The translations under genes and the position numbers were made by a program. Positions 32,688 to 40,224 of a DNA stretch of 64,000 bases are shown here, piece after piece; within the stretch, counting starts at the first letter, position 1; each line of letters starts with the position of its first letter. The DNA is taken from contig NZ_JAPMLT010000005.1 in NCBI RefSeq assembly GCF_026410385.1, positions 62,001 through 126,000 of the forward strand, written 5' to 3'. The notes beneath the pieces were generated by a model that did no database searches, was not told the origin of the DNA, and saw only the letters and a list, made by a program, of their open reading frames with translations. Source of the stretch: Tumebacillus lacus. Its GTDB lineage: Bacteria; Bacillota; Bacilli; Tumebacillales; Tumebacillaceae.

Positions 32688-32716
32688 TTGAATTGCCGAA
32701 TGCGAAGGATTATCAT
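32688..32716 (+). promoter_or_regulatory. Promoter of the Rap-like/peptide pair
   Basis: TTGAAT and TATCAT with a 17-base spacer, about 50 bases before the start codon. Confidence 0.6.
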
Positions 32717-32768
32717 GATACCAAGATACCCGATGAGAAATGGCCACGGAGAAAGGAGTGAGTGCTGG

Positions 32769-33863
32769 ATGGAACCGATCGTTTGCGAAGTTGCCGCGCA
32801 GATTCGCTATCAACTGGATCAGTTGGAGCAGTTGGCGCAGCGGGACAGCCGCAAAGCGTTGCAGAGCATCGGTGATCGACTCGCCGCCTGGGAAGGGATC
32901 GTCCGTCAGCACTCGCACGTGGAACTTGCTTTTCGCATCGGTCAAGTACTGGAAGACCTGCGTCAATATTGGCTCGCGCTGTCCTGGTACCAATGGATCG
33001 CCGATCTCGACCCGTCGAAGATCTCCCGGGAGGAGCAGACCCGTTCGATCCGCGCCAAAGGGCGAATGTGCATCAAGCTTGGTCTGAACCATGAGGCGTT
33101 GCGCTTCCTCAAAGAAGCGGAAGAACTCTTGCAACAAGCCGGCTCGTCCGATCTGACCGAACTGCCGGTGGTCTGGCAGAACATGGGATCCCTCCTTGAT
33201 CGACTGGAAAGCTGGGACGAGGCGCTGATGTACACGGAACGGGCGTTGACGGCGTTTCGAAGATTTGACGACCAGAAGCGCGTGTCGATTCTGTTGTTGA
33301 TGGTCGGGACCTATCAGTACAAACTGCAACGTTACGAGGATGCGTTTGACACGTTGTTGCAGGCGCGGGAGGGACTGGAGAAGTTTAAAGACTATTTTCA
33401 CCTCGCCCGTTGCTGGCATAACTACGCGGAGCTGATGCGTGACACCGGCCGCATGGAAGAGGCGATCGCAGCCTGGCGCATGTCGCTGGAGATGAAAAAG
33501 CGCACCGACGACCATGTCGGGCAGGTGAACACCTTGCTCTCGCTCACCGAGTACGTCTGCACGCAAAACGATTGGTACGGTGCACAGCGCTATGCCACGC
33601 AGGCCATCGCGCTGTGTCATGAGCATCGGCTGTACGATCAGGAGATCCTGTGCTTGAAGAGCTGGTCGAACATCCTGTTCGCGCTTGGGCGCTTCTCCGA
33701 GTTGGAAGTCTGCGCCGCGCGGGCGATGTATCTGGTGGAGAGCGTGACGGCGCAGGACCAGATCGGTCAACTGTTGCAAAAGATCGCCCAAGACTACAGC
33801 AAGATCGGCTACGAAGAACTGGCAATGCAATACAGCAAAAACGCAGTCCAAATACTCAGTTGA
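32769..33863 (+). CDS. Rap-like TPR protein (RRNPP type, no DNA-binding domain)
   Basis: A 364-residue helical protein. The first 75 residues form a charged helical bundle (IRYQLDQLEQLAQRDSRKAL), followed by about seven TPR-like units, for example LALSWYQWIADLDP, EALRFLKEAEELLQQ, EALMYTERALTAF, AFDTLLQAREGLEKF, AIAAWRMSLEMKK and AQRYATQAIALCHE. Size, N-terminal bundle and lack of an HTH match Rap phosphatases and similar peptide receptors rather than NprR. GAAAGGAG precedes the ATG at 32769, and the longer frame has no such site. Thirteen bases downstream is a gene for a small exported peptide, the arrangement of Rap-Phr quorum-sensing pairs. Whether it binds a response regulator is unknown. 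Confidence 0.72.
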   Translation: MEPIVCEVAAQIRYQLDQLEQLAQRDSRKALQSIGDRLAAWEGIVRQHSHVELAFRIGQVLEDLRQYWLALSWYQWIADLDPSKISREEQTRSIRAKGRMCIKLGLNHEALRFLKEAEELLQQAGSSDLTELPVVWQNMGSLLDRLESWDEALMYTERALTAFRRFDDQKRVSILLLMVGTYQYKLQRYEDAFDTLLQAREGLEKFKDYFHLARCWHNYAELMRDTGRMEEAIAAWRMSLEMKKRTDDHVGQVNTLLSLTEYVCTQNDWYGAQRYATQAIALCHEHRLYDQEILCLKSWSNILFALGRFSELEVCAARAMYLVESVTAQDQIGQLLQKIAQDYSKIGYEELAMQYSKNAVQILS

Positions 33864-33876
33864 GGGAGGAATTCCA

Positions 33877-34113
33877 ATGAGACGCAACATTTGGATCGGG
33901 TTTACGGTTGCAGGCTTGCTCGTTGCTTCTTTGATCACCTACAGCGCGCCGGGAGTGCCGGCACAAGGCACGTGGATCGGCGCGCATGATCCCATCGACC
34001 CGCTCGCACCCACAGAAGAGGTCGTGATCGCAACAGAGGACGGAAGTACTGACGATACGCAACAGGGGGTAGTGGTACCGATGGCGACCGATCCGGTCGA
34101 TCCGTGGGGGTAA
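33877..34113 (+). CDS. Small exported peptide precursor (Phr-like)
   Basis: A 78-residue product: a signal peptide (IWIGFTVAGLLVASLITYSAPGVPA) and a short acidic mature part of about 48 residues containing two similar motifs, HDPIDPLAP and TDPVDPWG, the second at the very C-terminus. GGGAGG lies seven bases before the ATG. Downstream of a TPR receptor this is the expected layout of a pro-signalling peptide; mature peptides of such systems are often C-terminal. The length is greater than a typical Phr (about 40-60 residues). The signalling role is inferred. Confidence 0.65.
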   Translation: MRRNIWIGFTVAGLLVASLITYSAPGVPAQGTWIGAHDPIDPLAPTEEVVIATEDGSTDDTQQGVVVPMATDPVDPWG

Positions 34114-34161
34114 GCCTCTCGCATATATTCAGAATGTTCGCAATTGAGAAAAATGGAGTCT

Positions 34162-34198
34162 AAAAAACAGAAGGGGGGAAACGCGTCCTTCTGTTTTT
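34162..34198. terminator. Terminator between the peptide gene and the cupin fusion gene
   Basis: AAAACAGAAGG pairs with CCTTCTGTTTT, with flanking A-run and T-run between convergent genes. Confidence 0.85.
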
Positions 34199-34216
34199 CG
34201 CTTTGTTCGGATGGAA

Positions 34217-35071
34217 TTAGAGAGGAAGCGGTTCGGCGAGAACGTGCTGGTCAAAAACGGTAGACAATTTTTCAAAGACGCTGGCTTCTTCAAAGACGGA
34301 GATCACGAGAATGGTTTCTTGCGTGAGATTGCGACAACCGTGGACGATGTTCTCCGAGAGGTGCACCAACTCCCAAGAATCTACGATCTGACTCTCGCTG
34401 CCGATATGGAGTTCCATACTCCCGTTGAGCAAGAAAAAATGTTCGGCGGCACTGTGAAAATGCTGCGGAATGTAGCCGCCCGGCTTCATGGAGACAAGAA
34501 AGATCTCGGTCTTGTCTTTTTTGTAAATCACCTGCAGATCGACCCCCCACTTGCGCATATACTCCTCATAGCGGGGTGACAGTTTTTGCGTGGCAAGCGG
34601 TTGGGTTTCAGACAAGGAGAGCGGAGGGCGATGGTAGCGCAGATGCAAGCGCAGCAACAGGAAGAAGATCGTCCAGTCAGCGAAGTAGGACATGGGGAGG
34701 CTCCAGAAGTATCGATGGACCATCCAGCCTTGGGTGAGGTAAAGAAATTCGATCAGGATCACTCCGGTCGTCCAAACGGTGAAGTAGAGCAATTGGCGGG
34801 AGATCGGTCGGTTCTTGGGGTAGTATTGAAGAAACAGATAGGTGACGACGGGGTAGATGCCGAAGTCATCGAGCAGACCCATCCAGAGCGGGCTGAGCCA
34901 ATTTTGGTGATCGTGATAGGACCAGAGCGGTAACTGAGTGACGAGCGAATCGGAAGCCAGACTCATGATCATTGCCAAGGCGACGGACGGATAAAACTCC
35001 CGCCATCGCCGTTTATCCGCAAACAGGAAAAAGGCAGTCCATGACAGAACGAAATTGACGACGAACGGCAT
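34217..35071 (-). CDS. CBO0543-like membrane protein fused to a cupin domain
   Basis: A 284-residue two-part protein. The first 150 residues have four or five membrane helices (FVVNFVLSWTAFFLFA, SVALAMIMSLASDSLV, FGIYPVVTYLFLQYY, YFTVWTTGVILIEFLYL, DWTIFFLLLRL) in the style of the CBO0543 family (DKRRWREFYPSVALAM). Residues about 170-284 are a cupin with MKPGGYIPQHFHSAAEHFFLLNG (two His and a Glu of the metal site) and ENIVHGCRN. Such cupins usually bind small molecules or metal; tethering one to a membrane module suggests a sensor or a membrane-local enzyme. Function unknown. AGGAGG precedes the ATG. Confidence 0.75.
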   Translation of the reverse strand: MPFVVNFVLSWTAFFLFADKRRWREFYPSVALAMIMSLASDSLVTQLPLWSYHDHQNWLSPLWMGLLDDFGIYPVVTYLFLQYYPKNRPISRQLLYFTVWTTGVILIEFLYLTQGWMVHRYFWSLPMSYFADWTIFFLLLRLHLRYHRPPLSLSETQPLATQKLSPRYEEYMRKWGVDLQVIYKKDKTEIFLVSMKPGGYIPQHFHSAAEHFFLLNGSMELHIGSESQIVDSWELVHLSENIVHGCRNLTQETILVISVFEEASVFEKLSTVFDQHVLAEPLPL

Positions 35072-35222
35072 GGCCGTGAACCTCCTAACCCTTTATGCCT
35101 AATCTATATTGCGCTTCACAATGATAACAGTTTTGCCAGCGGATTCATTTCCATGCGTGTGCGGGGAACAATCAGGTATGTTAGAATGAAAAAAATGAAG
35201 GACAGAAACGGGAGTGGGATGG

Positions 35223-36686
35223 ATGAGAGTCCACTTTTTCCATACGAACGATGTACATAGCCATTTTGAAGAGTATCTGCAGGTCGCGACCCAACTGCGC
35301 CGCCGCCGGGAACAGGCAACGGCTGACGGCGATGTGGTGTTCTCCTTTGACATCGGTGACAACGCCGACCGCAAGCGGATGGAGACGGAGGGCACGTTTG
35401 GCCGCACCAACGCCGCGTTGCTGGCTCAAGTCGGGTATGACGCGTGGACGTTCGGCAACAATGAAGGATTGACGCTGCCCAAGGACAGTTGGGCCGACTT
35501 GGTCAACGAGTCGAACACGCCGCTGCTCGTCGCCAATCTGTTCGATGATGAGTCGCGGGAGCCGTTCGGATGTTTTGAGCCGTATGTGATCCTTGAACGG
35601 AGCGGGCTGCGCGTGGCGGTGATCGGGCTCACGGTGCCTTTTTTTGATTTTTACAAAATGTTCGGTGTATGGGCCGAACATCCTCGCGACACGTTTGCCC
35701 GGCTTTTGCCGGAGATCCGCGAGCAAGGGGTGGATCTGGTCGTGCTGCTCTCCCATCTGGGCCTTGGCAGCGACCGGCAGATCGCCGAGGAGATCGAGGG
35801 CATCGACCTGATCCTCGGCGGGCATACGCACAACGTGCTGGAACAGCCGGAGCAGATCGGCCGTACGTGGATCGCGCAGGCAGGGTCGCACGGGTCGCAC
35901 CTTGGGCACTTGACGCTGGAATGGGATGATGCGGCACGCCGCATCGCGGCTGTCACAGGCGGTGCGGTGCCGCGCGACCGGTCGCTGGTGCCGGATCAGG
36001 ACTTGGCCGACCTGCTCGCTCATTGGCAGGAGCATGCGGCGATGCGGATGACCGAGGTGGTCGCACAGTTGGATCAGCCGCTGCTGCACCGTCTCTCCGG
36101 CGATTCGCCGCTCGCCCATCTGGTTGTCGACGGGATGCGGGCGCGCACCGGGGCGCAGATCGCGATGATCAACGGCGGGGTGTTCAACCACGGATTGATC
36201 GAAGGGCCGGTGACGCGCGCCGATCTGCTGACCTGCTTCCCAGGGCCGTCGATCACCTGCGTCGTGGAACTGACCGGAGGTCAGGTGCTCTCTTTGCTGG
36301 AGAAGTCGCTCGACCCGGCCTACGCGGAGCAGGTGGGCAAAGGCTACGGATTTCGCGGCTATCGGGTCGGCGGGCTGCAGGTGTCCGGCCTGACGGTGAA
36401 CGTGACGCGGCAGACGGACGGCCGCACGGTGATCGACGCAAGGCATGACGGGAAAGCGATCGACCCGGAGCGGGTGTATGAGGTGGCGGGCATCGACTAT
36501 CTGTATTTCTCGCCGGTCTATGCGGAGTTTAAAGAGGGGCGCAGCGTGCGGTTCCAACTTCCGTTCGTGCGCCAGTTGCTCGGCGAGGTGTTGGCACAGA
36601 CGGGGGAAGCGGACATCGAGTCGCCCCGTTGGATGTTTGCCGGTTTCGAGCCGCATACTGATCAAGAGGAGCAGGAGGAACTGTAA
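35223..36686 (+). CDS. 5'-nucleotidase-like metallophosphatase (YunD/YfkN type), cytosolic
   Basis: A 487-residue two-domain enzyme of the UshA/5'-nucleotidase superfamily. The N-terminal calcineurin-like domain has FHTNDVHSHFEE, DIGDNADR, GNNEG in the position of GNHE, LLSHLG and GGHTHNVLEQ. The C-terminal 5'-nucleotidase domain has AMINGGVFNHGLIEG and YLYFSPVYAEF. The usual catalytic His of GNHE(F/D) is replaced by Asn (FGNNEG), which deserves attention. There is no signal peptide, so it is intracellular as for Bacillus YunD. The ATG at 35223 is eight bases after GGGAG. nth follows directly. Confidence 0.85.
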   Translation: MRVHFFHTNDVHSHFEEYLQVATQLRRRREQATADGDVVFSFDIGDNADRKRMETEGTFGRTNAALLAQVGYDAWTFGNNEGLTLPKDSWADLVNESNTPLLVANLFDDESREPFGCFEPYVILERSGLRVAVIGLTVPFFDFYKMFGVWAEHPRDTFARLLPEIREQGVDLVVLLSHLGLGSDRQIAEEIEGIDLILGGHTHNVLEQPEQIGRTWIAQAGSHGSHLGHLTLEWDDAARRIAAVTGGAVPRDRSLVPDQDLADLLAHWQEHAAMRMTEVVAQLDQPLLHRLSGDSPLAHLVVDGMRARTGAQIAMINGGVFNHGLIEGPVTRADLLTCFPGPSITCVVELTGGQVLSLLEKSLDPAYAEQVGKGYGFRGYRVGGLQVSGLTVNVTRQTDGRTVIDARHDGKAIDPERVYEVAGIDYLYFSPVYAEFKEGRSVRFQLPFVRQLLGEVLAQTGEADIESPRWMFAGFEPHTDQEEQEEL

Positions 36687-36689
36687 GGC

Positions 36690-37424
36690 ATGACAGAGAA
36701 AAAACGCACCACGACACGTACCAAGGAAGCGGTGGCTCTGCCCCGCGTTCCGACGACGAAGATACTCGACGCGCTGTATGAACTGTATCCGGACGCGCAC
36801 TGCGAGCTGAATTTCCAGACGCCGTTTCAACTGTTGATCGCGACGATCCTCTCCGCGCAGGCGACCGACAAAAAGGTCAACGAGGTGACGGAGGGGTTGT
36901 TCCGGCGCTATCCGACAGCCGAGGCGATGGCTTTGCTCACCCAAGAGCAGATGGAGCAGGAGATCAAGGAGATCGGCCTCTATAAAAACAAGGCGAAAAA
37001 CATCCTCGCCACCTGTCAGATCCTGCTCGATCAGTACGGCGGCGAGGTGCCCGCCTCGATGGAGCGGTTGGTTGAATTGCCGGGCGTGGGACGCAAGACG
37101 GCGAACGTCGTGCTCTCGAACGCGTTCGGCGTGCCGGCGATGGCGGTGGATACGCATGTGCATCGCGTATCAAACCGGATCGGGCTGGCATTGTCGGACG
37201 ATCCGGTGGAGATCGAACGCCAACTGTGCAAGCGCATCCCGAAAAGCAAGTGGACGGACGCCCATCACTGGCTGATCTGGCACGGACGCCGCGTCTGCGA
37301 CGCGCGCAAGCCGAAGTGCGAGGTCTGCACGCTCAACCCGCACTGCCGTCACTTCAAGGCGGCAAGCAAAGCCGCGCGGAAAACTGTACAGGCGTCCACA
37401 AGAAAAAAGACCAACGTCGACTAG
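36690..37424 (+). CDS. nth: Endonuclease III
   Basis: A 244-residue DNA glycosylase/AP lyase removing oxidised pyrimidines. The HhH motif with the catalytic Lys is LPGVGRKTANVVLSNAFG, the catalytic Asp is in VDTHVHRVSNRIGL, and the 4Fe-4S cluster loop is C-x6-C-x2-C-x5-C (VCDARKPKCEVCTLNPHCRH). The N-terminus has an extra basic stretch of 20 residues (EKKRTTTRTKEA) and the C-terminus another (KAARKTVQASTRKKT). It starts three bases after the upstream gene and ends within a terminator. Confidence 0.95.
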   Translation: MTEKKRTTTRTKEAVALPRVPTTKILDALYELYPDAHCELNFQTPFQLLIATILSAQATDKKVNEVTEGLFRRYPTAEAMALLTQEQMEQEIKEIGLYKNKAKNILATCQILLDQYGGEVPASMERLVELPGVGRKTANVVLSNAFGVPAMAVDTHVHRVSNRIGLALSDDPVEIERQLCKRIPKSKWTDAHHWLIWHGRRVCDARKPKCEVCTLNPHCRHFKAASKAARKTVQASTRKKTNVD

Positions 37425-37440
37425 ACGAGGTCTTTTTCTC
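37404..37440. terminator. Terminator between nth and the YgzB-like gene
   Basis: AAAAAGACC pairs with GGTCTTTTT, with an inner CGTC/GACG stem. The left arm overlaps the nth stop region. Confidence 0.85.
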
Positions 37441-37459
37441 ATATCCATAGAGTCAGGGC

Positions 37460-37783
37460 TTATTTTTGCGGAGCAGTGCCGGCGACGGCGTACAGTTCGC
37501 CTTCCTCGTCGAGCTCCACGCGGATCGGACCGCGGCAGTGCATGCAGCCGTCCTCGACGCCGAGGACCTTGGTGTATTTATGGCAGTGCGGACATTCGAG
37601 CGTCGGGATCTTCATCGACATCGCGCCCACGCGCAGGTAGATGAAGACGGAGACGAGGATCATGATCGTCCCGATCACGAGCGTGATCGGCAGCAACCAG
37701 TCGATGAACACGCCGAAGTACATCAGTAAGAACGCGCCGAAGATCAGACCCAGCGCGAGGTTGCGCATCCGGTTCAGTTTCAC
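37460..37783 (-). CDS. YgzB-like (UPF0295) membrane protein with zinc ribbon
   Basis: A 107-residue protein with two membrane helices (LALGLIFGAFLLMYFGVFIDW and LPITLVIGTIMILVSVFIYL) and a C-terminal zinc ribbon (ECPHCHKYTKVLGVEDGCMHC). The layout and the sequence KVLG-x3-CMHCR-P match Bacillus YgzB as I recall it. I place the start at the GTG at 37783, seven bases after GAGGG, since this aligns with the N-terminus of YgzB; the ATG at 37807 would add eight residues and lacks a site. Function unknown. Confidence 0.8.
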   Translation of the reverse strand: MKLNRMRNLALGLIFGAFLLMYFGVFIDWLLPITLVIGTIMILVSVFIYLRVGAMSMKIPTLECPHCHKYTKVLGVEDGCMHCRGPIRVELDEEGELYAVAGTAPQK

Positions 37784-37825
37784 AGGCAATCCCTCTTTGC
37801 TATACATAATAGACTTTCACTGTCC

Positions 37826-38479
37826 ATGCTACCCGATTTGACTCCAAAGAGCAATCTGGAAAAGGAGGCGTTTCCGATCGCACGTTCTCAATCGACAAAG
37901 TCCGTTTTCAGCGACCGCTGGCGTGTGGCTTTCCTGGCCTTGGCCCTGCTGGTCCTCATCGCGCTGCTCGCCCTCTGGGGCGCGTGGGTGTCGCTGACCA
38001 ACCCCGCCCCGCGCGTGCCGGTGACGCCGCCAGCAAGCGCCGAGTCAGTGCCGGTGGAAGCGAGCGTGTCGCTCGACGCGATCAACCGCTATGTGGCGAT
38101 GCAATTGACGAAAAAGGAAACTCCCGTGCAAAAAGCCACGTTCGCGCTGGAAAAGCAGATGCTGCGCGCCGACGCGTCCTTGTATTTCTTTGGCCGGGCA
38201 GCCAATCTGGCCATCTGGATGAAGCCGGAGATCCAGCCGAACGGCGATCTGCGCCTCGTCGCGCAGGATGTGGAGATGGGCCATTTCTCGCTGCCGCTCA
38301 AGACGCTGTTCGCCGTGCTGGAAGGCATGCCGTGGCCGCCGTGGGTGCATGTGCTGTCCGAACAATACACGCTCGATCTGAAGTTTTCCGAACAGACGAG
38401 CCAGGACTTCCGCTATCAGATCAAAAAGATCGACTGGGCAGAGGAGCGCATTCAACTGGAAATCGACCTCATGAAATAG
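37826..38479 (+). CDS. ypmS: YpmS-family (DUF2140) membrane-anchored protein
   Basis: A protein of up to 217 residues: a basic N-terminus, one membrane helix (WRVAFLALALLVLIALLALWGAW) and an extracytoplasmic domain with DUF2140 features (ASVSLDAINRYVAMQL, AIWMKPEIQPNGDLRLVAQDVEMGHFSLPLKTLFAVL). Function is unknown. The start is uncertain: the ATG at 37826 has no ribosome site, whereas AAAGGAGG lies eight bases before an in-frame ATC at 37877, which would give 200 residues and leave 17 residues before the helix. I keep the ATG coordinates and flag the conflict in the findings. Confidence 0.78.
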   Translation: MLPDLTPKSNLEKEAFPIARSQSTKSVFSDRWRVAFLALALLVLIALLALWGAWVSLTNPAPRVPVTPPASAESVPVEASVSLDAINRYVAMQLTKKETPVQKATFALEKQMLRADASLYFFGRAANLAIWMKPEIQPNGDLRLVAQDVEMGHFSLPLKTLFAVLEGMPWPPWVHVLSEQYTLDLKFSEQTSQDFRYQIKKIDWAEERIQLEIDLMK

Positions 38480-38481
38480 GC

Positions 38482-38510
38482 TTGAAAAATGCGAACATAT
38501 GTGCTATTCT
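38482..38510 (+). promoter_or_regulatory. Promoter with a LexA-box-like operator, lysis cassette
   Basis: TTGAAA and TATTCT with a 17-base spacer. The spacer contains CGAACATATGTGCT (38492-38505), which matches the Gram-positive SOS box CGAACRNRYGTTYG at 12 of 14 positions. The next gene starts 38 bases downstream. Confidence 0.6.
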
Positions 38511-38548
38511 ATAGATGTAAAGGATACCTTATGTGAGGGATCGTCTAA

Positions 38549-38758
38549 ATGAAAACAAACAGTACCCATTCCCCGATCAACACCACGGTGCAACAGTTGG
38601 TGCGGGTGGACGACGGGCCGAAGCTGATCCTCGTGGACCGCGGCAGAATTTTGGACGAGATCAAGCTCGGCGACTTCGACACCCGCGTGATCAAAACGCA
38701 CCAAGGTCAGATCATCTCGGTGATGACCGAGGCGACGACCTACTACCGCAACAAATAA
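38549..38758 (+). CDS. Small protein, possibly XtrA/YqaO-like (69 aa)
   Basis: A 69-residue protein: a polar N-terminus, then PKLILVDRGRILDEIKLGDF and VIKTHQGQIISVMTEATTYY. The last part resembles the small phage proteins XtrA/YqaO of PBSX-like and skin elements (a basic IKTHQGK-type segment), but the likeness is short and I am not sure. GAGGGA lies eight bases before the ATG. It is the first gene behind the SOS-box-like promoter and is followed by two amidase genes and a holin gene on the same strand. Confidence 0.6.
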   Translation: MKTNSTHSPINTTVQQLVRVDDGPKLILVDRGRILDEIKLGDFDTRVIKTHQGQIISVMTEATTYYRNK

Positions 38759-38802
38759 AACCCAATTACATGGTCCGACCGAGACCCGGAGGACGTCATC
38801 GA

Positions 38803-39516
38803 GTGTACCGCAGCAGAGCATACGCGGCGCTCCATGGCGTCTTTTTGTTGTGCTTGTTTGTACTTTTCCCTACATGTGCTGACTATCAGAGGAGCGTGAC
38901 TGAACATATGAAAAAGAAGAGACTTGTAGTGCTGGACCCGCGACATGGCGGTATGGACAGCGGCTTGCGCACGGCCGACGGCTTGCTGGAGAAAGAGGTC
39001 AACCTGATCGTCTGTCAGGAGATCAAACAGCGCCTTGGTGACGTGGGTGTCGACGTGATGCTCACTCGTGACGGCGACTACGAGGTCGAATCGATGTCGC
39101 GGGCGGCGCTGGCGAACGGACGCGGGGCCGACCTGTTCGTCTCGTGGGCGTGCGACATGCTGGACGATGACAAAGTGCGCGGCGTTTCGCTGTGGTTGCA
39201 CGACTCGTTCCGCGAGGTGAAAGGCGTCCGGGGCATCAGCGAACAAGTGACCAAACTGATCCGCTTCGAACGGGTCGGTGAACGGCTGGCCGGCATGAGC
39301 GGGCAGGTGATGCTCGGCGTGTTCCAGGAGCCGGACGACGTGCTGTCGCTGGTCGATGCGCCGGCGGTCAAGATCAAAGGCGCGTTTCTCTCCAACGAGA
39401 CGGAGCGCAAACTGTGCCAGAAAGACGTGTTCTTGCATGCGCAGGCCCGCGGGGCAGCGTTTGGCATCTTGGAGATGCTGCATGAGCAGGAGCGGCTGCA
39501 ACGCGCGGCTCAATAA
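38803..39516 (+). CDS. Amidase_3-like pseudoenzyme, membrane-anchored
   Basis: A 237-residue protein with an N-acetylmuramoyl-L-alanine amidase (Amidase_3) fold: VLDPRHGGMDSG, LLEKEVNLIVCQEI, VDVMLTRDGD, GVSLWLHDS. Two active-site parts are lost. The second zinc His is gone (VSWACDM where the neighbouring gene has VSWHYDA), and the catalytic Glu region reads KIKGAFLS instead of LIEGGF. It is therefore probably inactive. I start at the GTG at 38803, ten bases after GGAGG; this adds a basic, hydrophobic N-terminus (AALHGVFLLCLFVLFP) that would anchor or export it. An ATG at 38908, immediately before the fold, is the alternative. Confidence 0.7.
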   Translation: MYRSRAYAALHGVFLLCLFVLFPTCADYQRSVTEHMKKKRLVVLDPRHGGMDSGLRTADGLLEKEVNLIVCQEIKQRLGDVGVDVMLTRDGDYEVESMSRAALANGRGADLFVSWACDMLDDDKVRGVSLWLHDSFREVKGVRGISEQVTKLIRFERVGERLAGMSGQVMLGVFQEPDDVLSLVDAPAVKIKGAFLSNETERKLCQKDVFLHAQARGAAFGILEMLHEQERLQRAAQ

Positions 39517-39579
39517 AAGATCCATGTCCCGGAACGGGGACGTTGGTTGCATAGAGAGAGACGAGGAGGAGATGTTGAG

Positions 39580-40224
39580 ATGCCGATTATCGTATTGGAC
39601 CCCGGTCACGGGGGTCGTGACCCAGGGGCGCGAGGGAACGTGCTGACCGAGAAAGCGGTCAATTTACAGGCCTGTTTGATCCTGCGCGATCTGCTGCAAC
39701 AGTCAGGCGTCACGGTGCTGATGACGCGGGAGGCGGATCGCGAGTGCGTGCCTGGCGTCGCGGAACATGTGGATTTAAAAGCGCGGGCGATGCTCGCCAA
39801 CGCGGAAAGGGCGGATCTGTACGTGTCGTGGCACTATGATGCCAGCCACGACCCGAACGTGCACGGCGTCTCGGTGTGGATTCATCCGTCGCAGCGGGGG
39901 CAGTCGGCCTATTACAAAGCCGATCTGCTCGCCTATAAGATCGCGGCGAACACCGGGCAGAAAAATCGCGGCGTCTACCTCGGCGATTTCCAAGTTTTGC
40001 GGGAGACGATGATGGATGCACTGCTGATCGAGGGCGGATTTATCACCTCGCCTCAAGAAGAGGGGCAACTGGTCAGCGAAGCGTTTTTGCGTCGGCAGGC
40101 GGAGGGAGCGGCGATGGCGATCTGTCAGATCGTCGGCGTTGCGTATGCGGTACACGACGGCGTGGAACCGATGGCTGTGCTGTTCCAAGGTGCGGAGATT
40201 GCGGAGGTGAGCCGGCATGCTTGA
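39580..40224 (+). CDS. N-acetylmuramoyl-L-alanine amidase (Amidase_3), endolysin-like
   Basis: A 214-residue zinc amidase that cuts the bond between muramic acid and the stem peptide. All expected residues are visible: first zinc His in LDPGHGGRDPG, Glu in LTEKAVNLQ, second zinc His in VSWHYDASHD, and catalytic Glu in LLIEGGFITS. The chain starts directly with the fold (MPIIVLDPGHGG) and has no signal peptide or wall-binding repeats, as expected of an endolysin released by a holin. The holin gene follows with an eight-base overlap. GAGGAGGAG precedes the ATG. Confidence 0.88.
   Translation: MPIIVLDPGHGGRDPGARGNVLTEKAVNLQACLILRDLLQQSGVTVLMTREADRECVPGVAEHVDLKARAMLANAERADLYVSWHYDASHDPNVHGVSVWIHPSQRGQSAYYKADLLAYKIAANTGQKNRGVYLGDFQVLRETMMDALLIEGGFITSPQEEGQLVSEAFLRRQAEGAAMAICQIVGVAYAVHDGVEPMAVLFQGAEIAEVSRHA

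Noticed and set aside
35181-37163. 660-codon open frame on the minus strand
   Set aside because: Shadow of the 5'-nucleotidase-like and nth genes, both with clear catalytic motifs on the + strand; no start context.
38758-38910. Terminator between the XtrA-like gene and the first amidase
   Set aside because: GACG/CGTC arms before TTTTT are short and far apart; a coding start with a good ribosome site explains the stretch better.
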